This document shows positions 34,309 through 46,644 of a stretch of 64,000 nt of DNA, piece by piece. Both the position numbers and the translations under genes were made by a program. This stretch comes from Rhipidocladum racemiflorum (lineage: Eukaryota; Streptophyta; Magnoliopsida; Poales; Poaceae): positions 62,078,854 to 62,142,853 of the forward strand of contig CM070580.1 of the NCBI GenBank assembly GCA_036346355.1, read 5' to 3'. The stretch's first letter is position 1. Each line of letters starts with the position of its first letter. A model generated the notes under the pieces. That model did not search any database, was not told the DNA's origin, and saw nothing but the letters and a program-made list of their open reading frames with translations.

Positions 34309-37300
34309 TGTAACACCCCAAAATTTTACTTGTCCTAAATTCATGTGTGATTTGGCACTTTGGTGAATTTTTGGAATTTTCTGGAATTTATTTGGATTTA
34401 ATTGGAATTTATTTGAATTTATTCCATTTTGAAATAATTAAAGAATTTAATTTTGCAAATAAAATTTTGTTGGAAATATTTTATTTGAGTCCAAAATGAT
34501 CCAAAATATTTTCCAGAATTTTTCTGGAATTTTTCCGAGTCATTTGCTATTTTTAATGAATTAAATGAATTACTAGGAATTATTTTAAATATTAAATCGC
34601 TGGAAAATCAAACTCGGGTCAAGTACTGTTCATCCGACCGAGTCGGAACCCGAGTCGGACTCGAGTCCGACCCGAGCCACGTGACTCGACCGAACCCACT
34701 CCTAACCCTAATCAATCCCAACCGTTGGATCAAGATCCAACGGCTGAGATCCGCGACTCGACCCGAGCCGTGTCCGGACCGGACCCGGTCGCGCCCGTGC
34801 GATCGTGGCCGTTGATCGTGCCACGTGTACGGCTCTCCGTCGTCGTCTCCGCCCGAGTCCGAGCCGGACTCCGCCGCCGTGTCCGCCGCCGTGGAAAACT
34901 AGGTCTCCGTTTTCTGCACGGACGCCGAGGCTATTTAAAGCCCGGGGCATACCCCGAGGACCGCCGTGATCCCGCGCCCTCCCTTCTCTACTTCACCGAG
35001 GCAAAGCCGCCGCCGTTTAGCCGTGCGAGCTCGCCGTAGTTGCGCGCCGCTCCGCCACGGTCTTTGCCCGTTCGCCGCCGTCGCCGTTCCTGCGCCCGTT
35101 GACCTCAGATTCAGACTCACCGCGGCGAGGCGCACCGAAGGACATCTCACTTCACGGAGGAGGCCGCAACGCCGTTGGCCGTGTCGCCGTCCCGGCTCCG
35201 CGGCCAGCTCCGCCAAGACGCCATCGCCGTCGCTCGAAGCTTCTCCGCCGTCCGATCAAGAACCAACGTCCCAGATTGTGCCACGTCACCGCACGGTGAG
35301 ATCCCGTCCAAAATTTCAGATCTAATCTCGACCGTCGGATCTAGATCCAACGGTCCAGATCAAACGCGTTAACTCAAACGCGTGAAAGCCAGATCGACCG
35401 GGCCGTCGATTTTCAAATCAACGGCCAAGATTGCGCCACGTGTCGGGAAGCCTGACCGCCGCGGTCAGCGCACCCGTGCGTGTGACGCTGACACGCCGGG
35501 CCCGCGTGTCAGCGACGTGACCGAACCGCACCATGATGTCATGCTGACGTCATGGCGGGCCCGCATGTCAGCGGCTGTCTCAGCCGAGCGCTGACGTCAC
35601 CCATGACGTCATCGGTGGGACCCACATGTCCGACAGACTGCGGTGAGCCCGCCGACGTCGGCGATGACGTCACCCGAGTGGGCCCACATGTCGGGCCTCA
35701 CGTGGAGTCGTGGGCCGAGTCCACGGTGGACCCGAGCCGGCGTGGACCAAGTCCATGGACCGGTGACGCCACCGCCCAATCGAGGCTGCCACGTGTCCTT
35801 GCCGACGCCAATAATTAATTTCGAAAAGAAAATGATTTATTAATTCGAAATATTGATTCAAATTTAGATTCAAACTTCAAACGCTTATAACTTTTGCGTT
35901 TCAACTCCGATTTGAGTGATTCAAATTTCTAAATTTGTATAAAATTCAGATCTACTCAAATATGAATTTTATTTAATTTTTGGACTAAAGTTTTTCTCTG
36001 TAATATTATTTAATTGATTATTTAAACTTTAATAAATCATAACTTTTGCGTTTTAACTCCAAATTTGTGATTCCAGTTTCTAAAAATCCAGAAAATTATG
36101 TTCTCTCTGTTTATGGATTTTATTTGGAGTTTTGGGATGTTTTTGCCTAGTGTTTATTTGTGTATTTGCTATTTGCACGCTTTACGAGTAGACGTTGAAG
36201 TGCCGGAAGGATTCGAGGGAGAAGTGTTGACTCAGGATCCAACTCAAGACCAAGAGCAAGTACTTTTTGAAGGCAAGTTGTGCTTTGACCATATTGATCC
36301 TATTTCGAAATCTATTTTGATTTAAACTATTGCATGCTAGTTCAATTAGAAAGATACTTTGTTTAAACATGGGGGTTAGATAAATACCAATTTGCTATAT
36401 GACACCTTGATTACTTAAGTATGTGCCATGACCCTTTGTCACCCTAGTTGTGGTTTACTAGTTGGACATTATTAAATTGCCAACATGGGTTTAGATCGTT
36501 GTAGTATACTGCTTAGACCTGCTACGTGCTCATGACATGATTTTGGATATCAAATGCTAATATTGACTTAATGATATATTGAACCTGTTTTGGAAAAGTA
36601 TCATGTGATGTTGATGGCACGTGGTGCATGGTAATCAAGCGGGTTTGATAAGCGATTTCGACCGGGGCATGTGGCAAGAGTAATCAGGTGGGCCAAGTTG
36701 TGGCACTGGGGATGTTGATTTGGTTCTTCGGGTAGTCTTGCCCTGGTCACTCTAAGGACTTAACCTTGCAAGCCTTTGAACTGGGTCATACTTGCAACCA
36801 CATGGCTGGAATGGGACGGCCCTAGTTGATTAAGTCGCTAAGGACTCACTTGTGGAGCCTCGGGTGTCGATTACACCGTTTGTGTGATTATGCGGGAGGC
36901 GTATCGTGGTGTGGCCGATACCCATCTAACGGTGTGTTGGTCCCATACTTCGCCTTAGCTAAGGGAAGGGATGGTGTAGAGCACGAACCTGAGAGGGCCA
37001 CCTGTGTTGTTTGAGGCTTCCAAAGGCTTTGTTCTGAACTCGCCTTTGTGGTGTTTGTTGTATCTTGTGGGTAAAGTGCATAACCTCTGCAGAGTGTAGA
37101 ATCTATTTGAATAGCCGAGTCCACTGATCGGACAATGCTCGGGAATTACAGTCAAGGGTTAGACTTTACGAAAATAACTTGGATTTGAAAAGTTGGGTTG
37201 GTTTAATAATGAAGTTGATGGAAATGTGGTTTAGGATGGGGAAAAATGTTTATTAAATTTCTTGAGAAGTTATTTATGCTTTACTTATTTCTCGCTTTCA

Positions 37301-37798
37301 AATCTACTTTTATTACTTGTCAAAAGTCGCATTTCGCAAATATACCACTGAGCTATTCCTTTGTACCAAGCCATGCATATAGTATATTAGCTTGCATTGT
37401 GCATGACTTCTTTGAGTACCAAGTACTCACCCTTGCCTCAACACAATACCGCTTGAAGAGGAGACTACGCCAGCTTCGGAGGAGGAGTTCCAAGAGGACC
37501 CGTCTACTTAGGGATGCGAGCCCGATCGATTGCCTGTGGTATACTTGGATGGCGCCACGGTTATTTGATTTTCATTTCTTTGTTATTTCTCTTTTAATAA
37601 GTTTCGCCTCGCGAGGCATATATTTGTAACTTGGCCATAAGGTCGAGTAACCCTTTGATTATCTAAATAAAGTACTTTGATAGTATCGTTTGGTATGATT
37701 GTGATATATACCGATGTTAAGACTGTGTGCACTAGCGCGTTCCTGGACTAGTGCTGAATACACAGAGGGTCCGGATTTGCAAATTCGGGGTCCCGACA
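34309..37798 (+). repeat. 3' LTR of element C
   Basis: Same ends as the 5' LTR and the same total length. Differences are concentrated in CCG-, CTG- and CAG-rich parts (for example near 34755-34880 and 34990-35290). TATA-like box at 34931-34940. Confidence 0.93.
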
Positions 37799-38344
37799 TC
37801 CTCCAAGATCAATCAACGTGCATTTGTTACTCTTGGAGGTTGAAGGACTCCTAGACGGCTAGGCGTCGATCACGAGCTCCCAAGGATTGTGGGTAGCCGT
37901 GAGAAGTTTGTGAAGGCCGGCTCCGCCTCCGAAAGGAAAGGAACCAATAGTGGAACCAAGCCTCAAGTGTGACCGAGGTTTGGGAGGAAAGGGTTGGAAA
38001 AGACCCGGGTCTTTGGAGCCTCCTCAACGGAGACGTAGGATTCCCTCAAGAATCTGAACTCCGGGATAAATTCCGTGTCTTCTTTTTCACTTTGCTTTAG
38101 CTTGTCTCCTTATTGTTTTTGATCCAACCTTCTTTTACTGTCTCTCAAGTTTATTATTTTCAGTTGTTAATTGTCCGGGTCAAAAGTTGATCGGACATTC
38201 CGAACTGGTATCGGAAGTTCTGATTACATCGGAAGTTCCGATCCAACACCGGAAGTTCCGATACTCTTTCCGCTGCGACAAATTTAGTTTAAATTTTAAA
38301 CTGCCTATTCACCCCCCCCTCTAGGCAACTTTCTCATCTTTTCA
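37799..38344 (+). repeat. 5' LTR of element B, second part (after element C)
   Basis: It resumes with the TCCTC duplication and ends CATCTTTTCA. It includes the terminal palindrome group (38190-38262). It matches 47681-48224 of the 3' LTR almost base for base. Confidence 0.93.
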
Positions 38345-38346
38345 AT

Positions 38347-38358
38347 TGGTATCAGAGC
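38347..38358 (+). other. Primer-binding site of element B
   Basis: TGGTATCAGAGC, two bases after the 5' LTR, initiator-Met tRNA type. Confidence 0.88.
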
Positions 38359-38396
38359 CATACCTTCTCGAAGGCCTAACCGCTTGAAGGAACGTG

Positions 38397-40441
38397 ATGG
38401 CCAACACCGGATTGAAGGTTGTCGTGTCGGGGGAAGAAGGTAGTCCAAAGGCCGGACATGGAACTCCCTCGAAGACTAAGGAAGGTGACACCTCAACGTC
38501 ATCGCAGGGAGCTAAAATTCCTTTTAATTACGAAAAATTAAATACTTCTTCTTCGCATTCCTATATTCTCGTGCCCTCCCGTGCACCATTTTTCGATGGC
38601 ACGTACTATTCGCTTGGAGGCACAAGATGAAAATGCATTTGATGTCACTCCATCCTAGTGTTTGGAAGATTGTTTGCACAGGTTTAGATATCTTGGGAAG
38701 GCGATATGGAGCTCACAGGAACAAGAGCAAAACATCCACCGCAATGCTCAAGCCGCATAGCGTGTTGCTTGGAGCGTTGAGTCCCGAGGAATTCAACAAA
38801 GTGGACGGCTTGGAAGAAGCCAAAGAGATATGGGACACACTCCAAGTTGCACATGAGGGTACATCAAGTGTAAGGGAGTCAAAGATTGAATTGCTAGAAG
38901 GCAAGTTGGGGAGATTCGTTATGAATGATGATGAGACTCCGCAACAAATGTATGACCGCTTGATGATCCTCGTAAACAAGATAAGAGGGCTTGGAAGCAA
39001 GGATATGACGGACCACGTCGTGGTAAAAAGAATTTTGAGAGCCTTTGCTCCAAGGAACTCGACTCTCGTAACTCTTATACGAGAGCGAAAGGATTTCAAA
39101 AGGCTCACTCCAAATGACGTGCTTGGAAGAATTCTTTCACATGAGCTCATGGAGGAAGAAGCAAAAGAAGTAAAGAATCTTGCCAAGCAAAGCTCGAACT
39201 CAAGACCGAAGCAAATAGCTTTGAAGGCAAGCAAAAAGGAAGAATCAACCTCAAGCGATGAAGAGGAAGATGAAAGCGAAGACGAAGAAGACTTGGCTCT
39301 ATTTGTAAGGAAATTCAAAAAGTTCCTCAAGTATGATGGGTCAAGCAAGTACAAGAAGAACTACAACGACAAATCAAGAAGAAGAACAAACACAAAGAGG
39401 GCTTGCTATGAGTGCGGTGAAGTTGGACACTTCATCGCCGATTGTCCAAAGAAGAAGAACAACCAAAATGAGACCAAGAAGAATGAGCCGCTCAAGAAGA
39501 ACAAGACGTACAAGAAGAAGTACTCGGGGCGAGCTCATATTGGAGAAGAATGGGATTCAAACGACTCCGACTCCGACACCGATGATGAAGGAGTCGCCAC
39601 CCTCGCCATTGAAGCTGCTCCACCAACAAAGTCACTCTTCGGGGAATTGAGCGACAACGACTCTGACCACGACGCGCCTATTTGTCTTATGGCCAAAGGG
39701 CGCAAGGTAATGGCTAAAACCAAACCCCCAAGTAGCGATAGTGAATTAGAAAGCGATGATGATAATGATGATGCTCTATTCTGTGATTTGAGCAAATCGG
39801 CTATTGCTAAGATTCATAAGCTATTGAAAAGAATAGATAGCCAAGAGGAAACTCTCGAGAAGCAAGAAGAGTTGTTAATTTGTGAAAAGAAGAAAACTCT
39901 TGCTCTCGAGAAGATCCTCACTAAAGAAAAGGAGACTATTGAATTGTTAACCAAAAAGCTTGATTTGGCTAATAATTCAATTGAAATGCTTAAGGGTTCA
40001 AATGAGTCACTTCAAGAGAATGTCATAAGTCTGGAAAACAATCTCCAAGCTCTTGAAGTGCAAATTGAATCTCTTAACGATATTAACTCTCCAATTGTTG
40101 ATTCACAATTAGCATCTATTCCTTCCTCTAGCAATGGTTGCTCTCGTTGCTACAATGTCGATGTTAATGCTTGCACTACTAACTCCCAATTCATGCAAGT
40201 ATTAAAAAGCGAAAACGAGAGACTAAGTGCCTTGGTAAGGTACGGTTGCATGAAAACTTATCAATCCAAGGATGCCTTATATAAGACCATAAATGGTCGA
40301 GGAAACAAAAACAAAGAAGGGCTAGGATATGATAAGAATGAATGCAAAAGAAATGACCGTGTGGTGGTAAGAGGTAAGGAATGCATCCAGTTTGTCAAAG
40401 GAAATGACAAACAACCATTGACCACCACACATGTCATCTAG
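38397..40441 (+). pseudogene. Element B gag (copia, large Sirevirus type), one frameshift
   Basis: This encodes the particle protein. It starts MANTGLKVVVSGEEG and reads to FFDGTYYS. One base is missing near 38615-38620, and the remaining 604 codons continue as KMKMHLMSLHPSVWKIV through the UBN2-type capsid region (MYDRLMILVNKIRGLG, then HVVVKRILRAFAPR). An acidic hinge and a CCHC zinc knuckle, CYECGEVGHFIADC (about 39403-39444), follow, then a Lys-rich stretch, an acidic Asp/Ser region and a long coiled coil (about 39780-40090). The frame closes with TAG at 40439-40441. The same frame continues to a TAA at 40661 with the segments GKVIAHFVGAHN and KRIWVPKNKV, usual just before copia protease, so the TAG may be a recent nonsense change. 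About 680 residues in all, large for copia and normal for Sireviruses. Confidence 0.9.
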
Positions 40442-40685
40442 ACCGGGCAAGAATCGAAGAAGCATCTTCAACATCAAGCATCCTATTCTATTCACTTTGC
40501 TTCTTATATGTTGAAGAGAAATCACCGTGGTAAAGTGATTGCTCATTTTGTCGGTGCCCACAACTCTAGCGAAAAGAGTAAGAAGAAGGTGTGGGTACCA
40601 AAAGTTTTGATCACTAACATGCAAGGACCCAAAAGGATTTGGGTACCTAAAAACAAAGTCTAATGTGATCTTGTAGGATTATACC

Positions 40686-43600
40686 TCCGGGGGATCAAGT
40701 TGGGTGCTTGATAGTGGTTGCACAAACCACATGACCGGAGAAAAGAAAATGTTTTCATCTTTTGATGAAAAAGGGTCACAATATGAAAATATTGTGTTTG
40801 GTGACAATGGTAAAGGTGAGGTAATGGGATTAGGTAAAATTGCTATTTCTAATGATCATTCCATTTCAAATGTTCTATTAGTCAAATCTTTAAATTACAA
40901 CTTGTTGTCCGTATCACAATTGTGTGAAATGGGATACAATTGTCTATTTAGTAATGTGGATGTGACCGTCTTTAGAAGAGACGATTCCTCAATTGCTTTT
41001 AGAGGATATTTGAAGGGTAAGCTCTATTTGGTTGATTTCAATTCAAATAGCGCTAAACTTCAAACATGCTTGGTGGCAAAGTCTAGCATGGGTTGGTTGT
41101 GGCATCGCCGGCTAGCCCATGTTGGCATGAGGAATCTTGACAAACTTCTAAAAGGGGATCACATCATTGGTCTAACCAATGTTGAGTTTGAGAAAAATAG
41201 AATTTGTAGCGCGTGTCAAGCCGGAAAGCAAGTTGGAGCGCATCATCCCGCGAAGAACATCATGACGACAACAAAACCATTGGAGCTTCTACACATGGAC
41301 CTCTTCGGACCCGTTGCTTATATAAGCATCGGAGGTAACAAGTATGGTTTAGTTATTGTTGATGATTTTTCTCGCTTCACGTGGGTGTTCTTTTTGCAAG
41401 AGAAAAGTGAGACGCAAGGGATAATCAAGAAGTTTGCAAGAAGAGCCCAAAATGAATTCGAGTTGAAGATCAAGAAGATTCGAAGTGATAATGGAAGCGA
41501 ATTCAAGAATACTCAAGTCGAAGAATTCCTTGATGAAGAAGGGATCAAGCATGAGTTCTCCGCTCCATACTCCCCTCAACAAAATGGAGTGGTAGAAAGG
41601 AAGAACCGAACTTTAATCGAGATGGCAAGGACAATGCTTGATGAATACAAGGTTTCCGATCAATTTTGGGCGGAAGCCGTCAACACCGCTTGTCATGCCA
41701 TCAACCGATTATACCTCCACAAGATATTGAAGAAAACGGCATACGAACTCCTCACCGGTAACAAACCAAATATTTCATATTTTAGAGTTTTTGGAAGTAA
41801 ATGTTTTATCCTTAACAAGAAACCTAAGAACTCCAAATTTGCTCCAAAGATCGATGAAGGTTTCTTGCTAGGATATGGATCAAATGCCTACTCTTATCGT
41901 GTTTTCAACAAAACCTCGGGTTGTGTTGAAATAGCGAGAGACGTGACATTTGATGAATCTAACGGCTCTCAAGTAGAGCAAGTTGATTTAAATGTGCTAG
42001 AAAATGAGGAAGAGCCAAGCATTGCAATCAAGAAAATGGCAATAGGTGAAGTGAGACCGCAAGAAAAGGTGCATCAAGACAATTCATCTACACAAGTGGA
42101 GCCTCCCACTTCAAATCAAAATCAAGACTTTCCTCAAGATAGTTCAAGCAAATTAATGGAGGATGATCAAATTGAAGATAATGAGCCAATTCAACAAACG
42201 TCTCAGATACCACATCCAAGAGTGCATCAAAGTGTCCAAAGAGATCACCCCGTCGATAACATTCTCGGTGATATCCAAAAGGGGGTAACTACACGCTCTA
42301 GAGTATCTAATTTTTGCGAATTTTACTCTTTCGTGTCTACTTTGGAACCTTTGAAGGTTGAAGATGCACTAAGAGATCCGGATTGGATAATGGCTATGCA
42401 TGAAGAGCTTAACAACTTCGTTAGAAACAAAGTATGGTCACTAGTGGAAAGGCCTAATCAAAACGTGATTGGAACCAAATGGGTCTTCCGCAACAAACAA
42501 GATGAGAACGGAGTTGTCACAAGAAATAAAGCTAGGTTGGTAGCTCAAGGATTCACTCAGATTGAAGGTTTGGATTTTGGTGAGACTTATGCTCCCGTTG
42601 CTAGATTAGAATCAATTCGTATATTGGTTGCATTTGCTACTCACCATGATTTCAAGCTTTATCAAATGGACGTCAAGAGTGCTTTCCTAAATGGTCCAAT
42701 CGCGAATTAGTCTACGTTGAGCAACCGCCGGAATGGAGGATCACAAGAACCCCACTCATGTCTACAAACTACATAAGGCGCTCTATGGGCTTAAGCAAGC
42801 ACCTAGAGCATGGTATGAATGCCTTAAGGATTTTCTTATTAAAAAGGGTTTCGAAATTGGTAAAGTCGATCCTACTCTCTTCACAAAATACATTGATAAT
42901 GACCTATTTGTATGCCAAATATATGTCGATGACATTATATTTGGGTCTACTAATAAAGACTTTTGTGAGGAATTTAGTAGGTTGATGACGAAGAGATTTG
43001 AGATGTCTATGATGGGTGAATTGAAATTCTTTCTCGGATTTCAAATCAAACAACTCAAGGAAGGTACATTCCTATGCCAAACAAAGTACATCAAAGATAT
43101 GATTAAGAAGTTTGACATGGAGAACGCCAAGCCAATCCATACACCCATGACGACAAACGGACATCTCGGTCTAAATGAAGAAGGTAACCCTGTGGATCAA
43201 AAGGTATATCGATCCATGATAGGTTCATTGCTTTATCTTTGTGCATCTAGGCCTGATATTATGCTTAGTGTTTGTATGTGTGCAAGATTTCAAGCCGCTC
43301 CGAGAGAGTGCCACCTAGTAGCCGTGAAAAGAATTCTTAGATATTTAGTTCACACACCTAGTTTAGGGCTTTGGTATCCTAAAGGATCAAAATTCGACTT
43401 GATTGGTTATTCGGATGCTGATTATGCGGGTTGCAAAGTGGATAGAAAAAGCACTTCGGGGACTTGTCAATTTCTAGGTAGATCACTAGTGTCTTGGTCC
43501 TCAAAGAAACAAAATTCAGTTGCTTTATCCACCGCGGAAGCCGAATACATTGCCGCAGGAAGTTGTTGTGCACAATTGTTATGGATGAGGCAAACCTTGA

Positions 43601-43875
43601 AGGATTTTGGTTTTTGTATGGAAAAGGTACCACTCTTATGTGACAATGAGAGTGCGATCAAAATAGCCAACAATCCTGTTCAACACTCTCGGACCAAGCA
43701 CATAGATATCCGACACCACTTCCTTAGAGATCACTCTCTTAAGGGAGATATAGATATTACCTATGTGAGAACCGAAAAACAATTGGCCGATATATTTACC
43801 AAACCTTTAGATGAGAAGCGCTTTTGCGAGCTTAGAAGTGAGCTAAACATCCTAGACTATCGGAATGTGTCTTGA
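40686..43875 (+). pseudogene. Element B pol: protease, integrase, RT, RNase H
   Basis: Copia-order polyprotein. The protease active site is WVLDSGCTNHMTG (about 40698-40736). The integrase zinc finger spans LWHRRLAHVGMRNLDKLL and ICSACQAGK, and its catalytic core shows MDLFGPV, KIRSDNGSEFKN and SPQQNGVVERKNRT, giving the D-D-E residues. RT begins VWSLVERPNQNVIGTKWVF and includes KARLVAQGFTQIEGLDFGE and YQMDVKSAFLNGP. The catalytic YVDD is in VCQIYVDDIIFGSTN (about 42910-42954). RNase H has GYSDADYAGC, STAEAEYIA and LCDNESAIKIA and ends near TEKQLADIFTKPLD. Two single-base losses close together (about 42700-42735) shift the frame in the middle of RT, so two long open blocks (to 42710, and from 42733) remain. 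All catalytic residues are present. Pol is in a different frame from gag. Confidence 0.93.
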
Positions 43876-44129
43876 AAGATTGCACTCATTGATTGCTGCT
43901 AACTAGCTCAATTTCGAAATAAAATGATTGAAAAAGGTTATTGAGTGAATTTCAAAAGTGTTTTAGTTGGATCTTAATCTCGGATCAATTCACTTGTAAT
44001 CATAGTTTTGATTGCTTGGATGCTTACTGATGACAAGTGGAATGATCCTCCTTAAGTTCACATGTCTCGGAGTTTTCAAACTTCACTCAATTCCTTGTTT
44101 CTTTCTCTGTTTGCTGGAAAAATCAACTC

Positions 44130-44667
44130 ATCGGAACATCCGATCCAATCATCGGAATATCCGATGTCTGGCAGTTCTTCCACATCGGAACTTCCGATGT
44201 GATATCGGAACTTCCGATGTGACCTCCGCACTTAAAAAGTGCCCGTACCCTTTCACATTCTTTTGTCCTTTTCCTCGTGTCTCTTTAGCCTCTCCTTCCC
44301 GTTTTCATCTTTGTGCCGTCATCGGAGTTTCCGACCTCTCGGAACTTCCGATCTTCGCTTGGGAAGGACTCCATCTTGAAGAGAATCCATCTCTCCGCGC
44401 GATTTCTCCGTGCTCTTCGTGAGGTAAACCCTAGGGCTCAATTCTTTCCTTTTGAATCTAGGGCATCCTTTTGAGAAATCGTTTTGGTGAACTTGGTCAT
44501 CTATTCCTTTGGTTCAATTCTGTCAAATTTCATCTTTTTCCATCGGTTGGTTTGGGAGAAAAGTTGTGTTGATCTAGATCCGTAGGCATCGGACATTCCG
44601 ATCGAGAATATCGGAACTTCCGACCTCATGTCGGAACTTCCGATGTGAAATCGGAACTTCCGATGTC
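44130..44667 (+). repeat. Inverted-sense palindromes between pol and ORF3 of B
   Basis: Three groups (44130-44219, 44320-44354, 44588-44667) carry ATCGGAACTTCCGAT, ATCGGAACATCCGAT and related forms. The full copies have a central C, the reverse complement of the central-G form used throughout the LTRs. Bases 43876-44736 have no supported ORF. Confidence 0.85.
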
Positions 44668-44736
44668 AACAGAATGAAAATCAATCCAATCTTTGTTTCT
44701 CGTTAGCTTAATCGATTCCGTTCTGTCCTTAGAACA

Positions 44737-46205
44737 ATGGATCCCGATCAAGGTGGCTCGGCCCCACAGAGACCAGCGATGGTGGGCTCCAAAAGGCCAA
44801 GGCAGACTCCAACAGGAACAAGAACCAAAAGGGCTGCGGGTAGAGGAAGAGGTGGAGGCAGTGGAGGACCAGGCATCCAGATTCGTGACCCTCCATCTGA
44901 TCCTCCTGCTCAGACAGTGAACGTACCTCGAGGAGCGCCATTGCCTTCTAGGAAGGGCAAAGCTGTGGCAGGAGCTTCTCAACCTCAGCCAGTTCCAGAC
45001 CCAGCAGTTCCAAGGCTCAGGCAGGCAGAGAGAAATCCTCGCCTCAAGAGGAAACCCATAAGCTACAAAGGAAAAGCTGCCAAAGCGCGCGAAGCCAGAG
45101 AGCAGAACCCCAGGGCAGAAGCACAGTTTTCGACTGACTATCGCTTTTGGACTTTTTTCAACAGGATTTCTATGAGTCTATCATTCTGACCAGGAAGAAT
45201 CCAGTCATTCTGATGCAGTGGGTTGATTGGGATTACATGGCTGCAACTGATGATGCCACTTTCTCAGAGGTCATCGCAGCTTGTGAGAGAACTGGGACTA
45301 AGAGGATAATGAGCTTTCAGCATGATTGGAATATTGAAATCATTGCTCAGTTCTACTCCACCCTGTACATCTCCAAGGACAGAGTCTCCACCTTGCATTG
45401 GATGACTGAAGGAGCTTGGTATGAGATTTCCTATGTGAACTTTGCTCGCTGTCTTGGATTCACCGAAGCTGACTGTCGCGACAAGGATCAAATTCACAAT
45501 GAAGCCTCGCTCGGTGCCTCCAACCTGAATTTTCTTTATGATGAAGCTGCAGACTTTGAGGAAGGAAGCACAAAAGGCATGAAGCCTTTCTTTGCTTGTC
45601 TCAACAGGCTTTTCAGGAAGACGCTAGCTCCCAAGGAAGGTGACGCCTCTCACATTCTGTCCTATACAAGAAATCTGCTGAGTAGGATGAGAGATGGACA
45701 GCGTCCTTTTGATGTCTTCGATTTCATTTGGAATGAGATCCGCTTGACAGCTCAGGAGCCGAAGAGAAGCTGTGGCTATGCCCCGTTCATCATGCATATG
45801 ATTGAGCACATCACTCATCAGCACTTTGAGTATGATGCTAAGCACGCTGGATTACAGATCAGGGCGATCAAGGCCCCAGCTCAGCCTGCTAGGCGTGCTT
45901 CGACTAGAGGTGCTGCCTCTTCCTCCTCGACTGCTACTCCTGCTGCAGCCGCCAGTGGATCATCCTCTCCAATCCTCCGTGCTTTGAAGTCAATCTTTGT
46001 CCTGTGCAAGGGCAATGCAGCAGCGCACAAGAAGAACACCAAGAGACTAAAAGACATTCAGAGGCATTTAAATCTAGAGTGTTCAGAGGATGAGAGTAGT
46101 GAAGAAGAAGTTGAGGATCCGTTTGCTCCAGCGACCGCAGCTTCAGATGAGTCCGAGGATGATGATGAGTCTGGCTCTGATGCTGCTTCCGAGGAGTCAG
46201 ACTAG
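44737..46205 (+). pseudogene. Element B third ORF (env-like position), function unknown
   Basis: About 490 codons starting MDPDQGGSAPQRPAM, interrupted by one base missing in a T run near 45152-45157. The N-terminal part is basic with KRPRQTPTGTRTKRAAGRGR, a possible nuclear-localisation or RNA-binding region. The central globular part includes IAQFYSTLYISK, HWMTEGAWYEISYVNFARCL and GDASHILSYTRNLLSRMRDG. A Ser/Ala-rich linker follows, and the C-terminus is strongly acidic (ECSEDESSEEEVEDP; SGSDAASEESD). No signal peptide or membrane segment is visible, so despite its position after RNase H it does not look like an envelope protein. The FYSTLY...W...F.RCLGF pattern reminds me of plant transposon-associated proteins of the Transposase_32 type, with low certainty. 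An almost intact frame in a young element argues it is or was used. Confidence 0.65.
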
Positions 46206-46256
46206 TCTTTTCTCTCCCTCTCTCTCTCCTTTTTCTCCTTTCTGGTGCTTGATGCC

Positions 46257-46642
46257 AAAGGGGGAGAAGAGAAAGAAAGCTTACCTCGGTTTATCAGTTT
46301 TATCATCCTTCAAGCAGTTTCGTTTCCAAACTTTGTTATCATGTGAACTTGGGGACTTGTTTCTCTTGATAGTATGCTACTTATGCTCCGATGGATGATT
46401 GTTACTATGAATGTTTTAATATTAATGGTTATTCAAATATTAGCTTCCATAGTGCTTGTTTCATTATATACTCAGTTGTAGGGGGAGCTCCTGCAAAATT
46501 CCTTTCAAAATTGTGCATTTGCGATATTTTTTTTCTATCCATTGCACATCTTCAGGGGGAGCTCAACCAATACGAAATTCTCTTAATATCCTTTTATCTG
46601 TAAGCTTTAATCGGGTTGTCATCAATCACCAAAAAGGGGGAG
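46257..46642 (+). other. Repeated PPT-like GGGGGAG tracts of element B
   Basis: GGGGGAG follows a short A or T stretch at about 46259, 46481 and 46555, and AAAAAGGGGGAG (46631-46642) directly precedes the 3' LTR. Several upstream PPT copies are a hallmark of Sireviruses. Only the last is positioned as the plus-strand primer. Bases 46206-46644 encode nothing supported. Confidence 0.75.
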
Positions 46643-46644
46643 AT

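Larger units (their letters stand above)
25150..37798 (+). mobile_element. Element C: Tekay/Del-like Ty3/gypsy chromovirus
   Basis: Two LTRs of 3490 bp each are flanked by a perfect TCCTC duplication (25145-25149, 37799-37803). The uninterrupted site is visible in the 3' LTR of B near 47681. PBS follows the 5' LTR by four bases and a purine tract AAGGGAGG precedes the 3' LTR. The interior has an extra leader ORF, gag, then protease, RT, RNase H, integrase and a C-terminal chromodomain, which is gypsy order and marks the chromovirus lineage. All frames are broken by many small indels. It is the youngest insertion of the nest by position. Confidence 0.93.

Noticed and set aside
38713..39354. 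213-codon minus-strand ORF opposite element B gag
   Set aside because: It is Ser/Leu-rich, as expected from the antisense of a Lys/Glu-rich gag; no independent support.
45147..46205. Calling B's third ORF an envelope protein
   Set aside because: Position fits, but there is no signal peptide, membrane helix or cleavage-site pattern; the termini are basic and acidic low-complexity regions.
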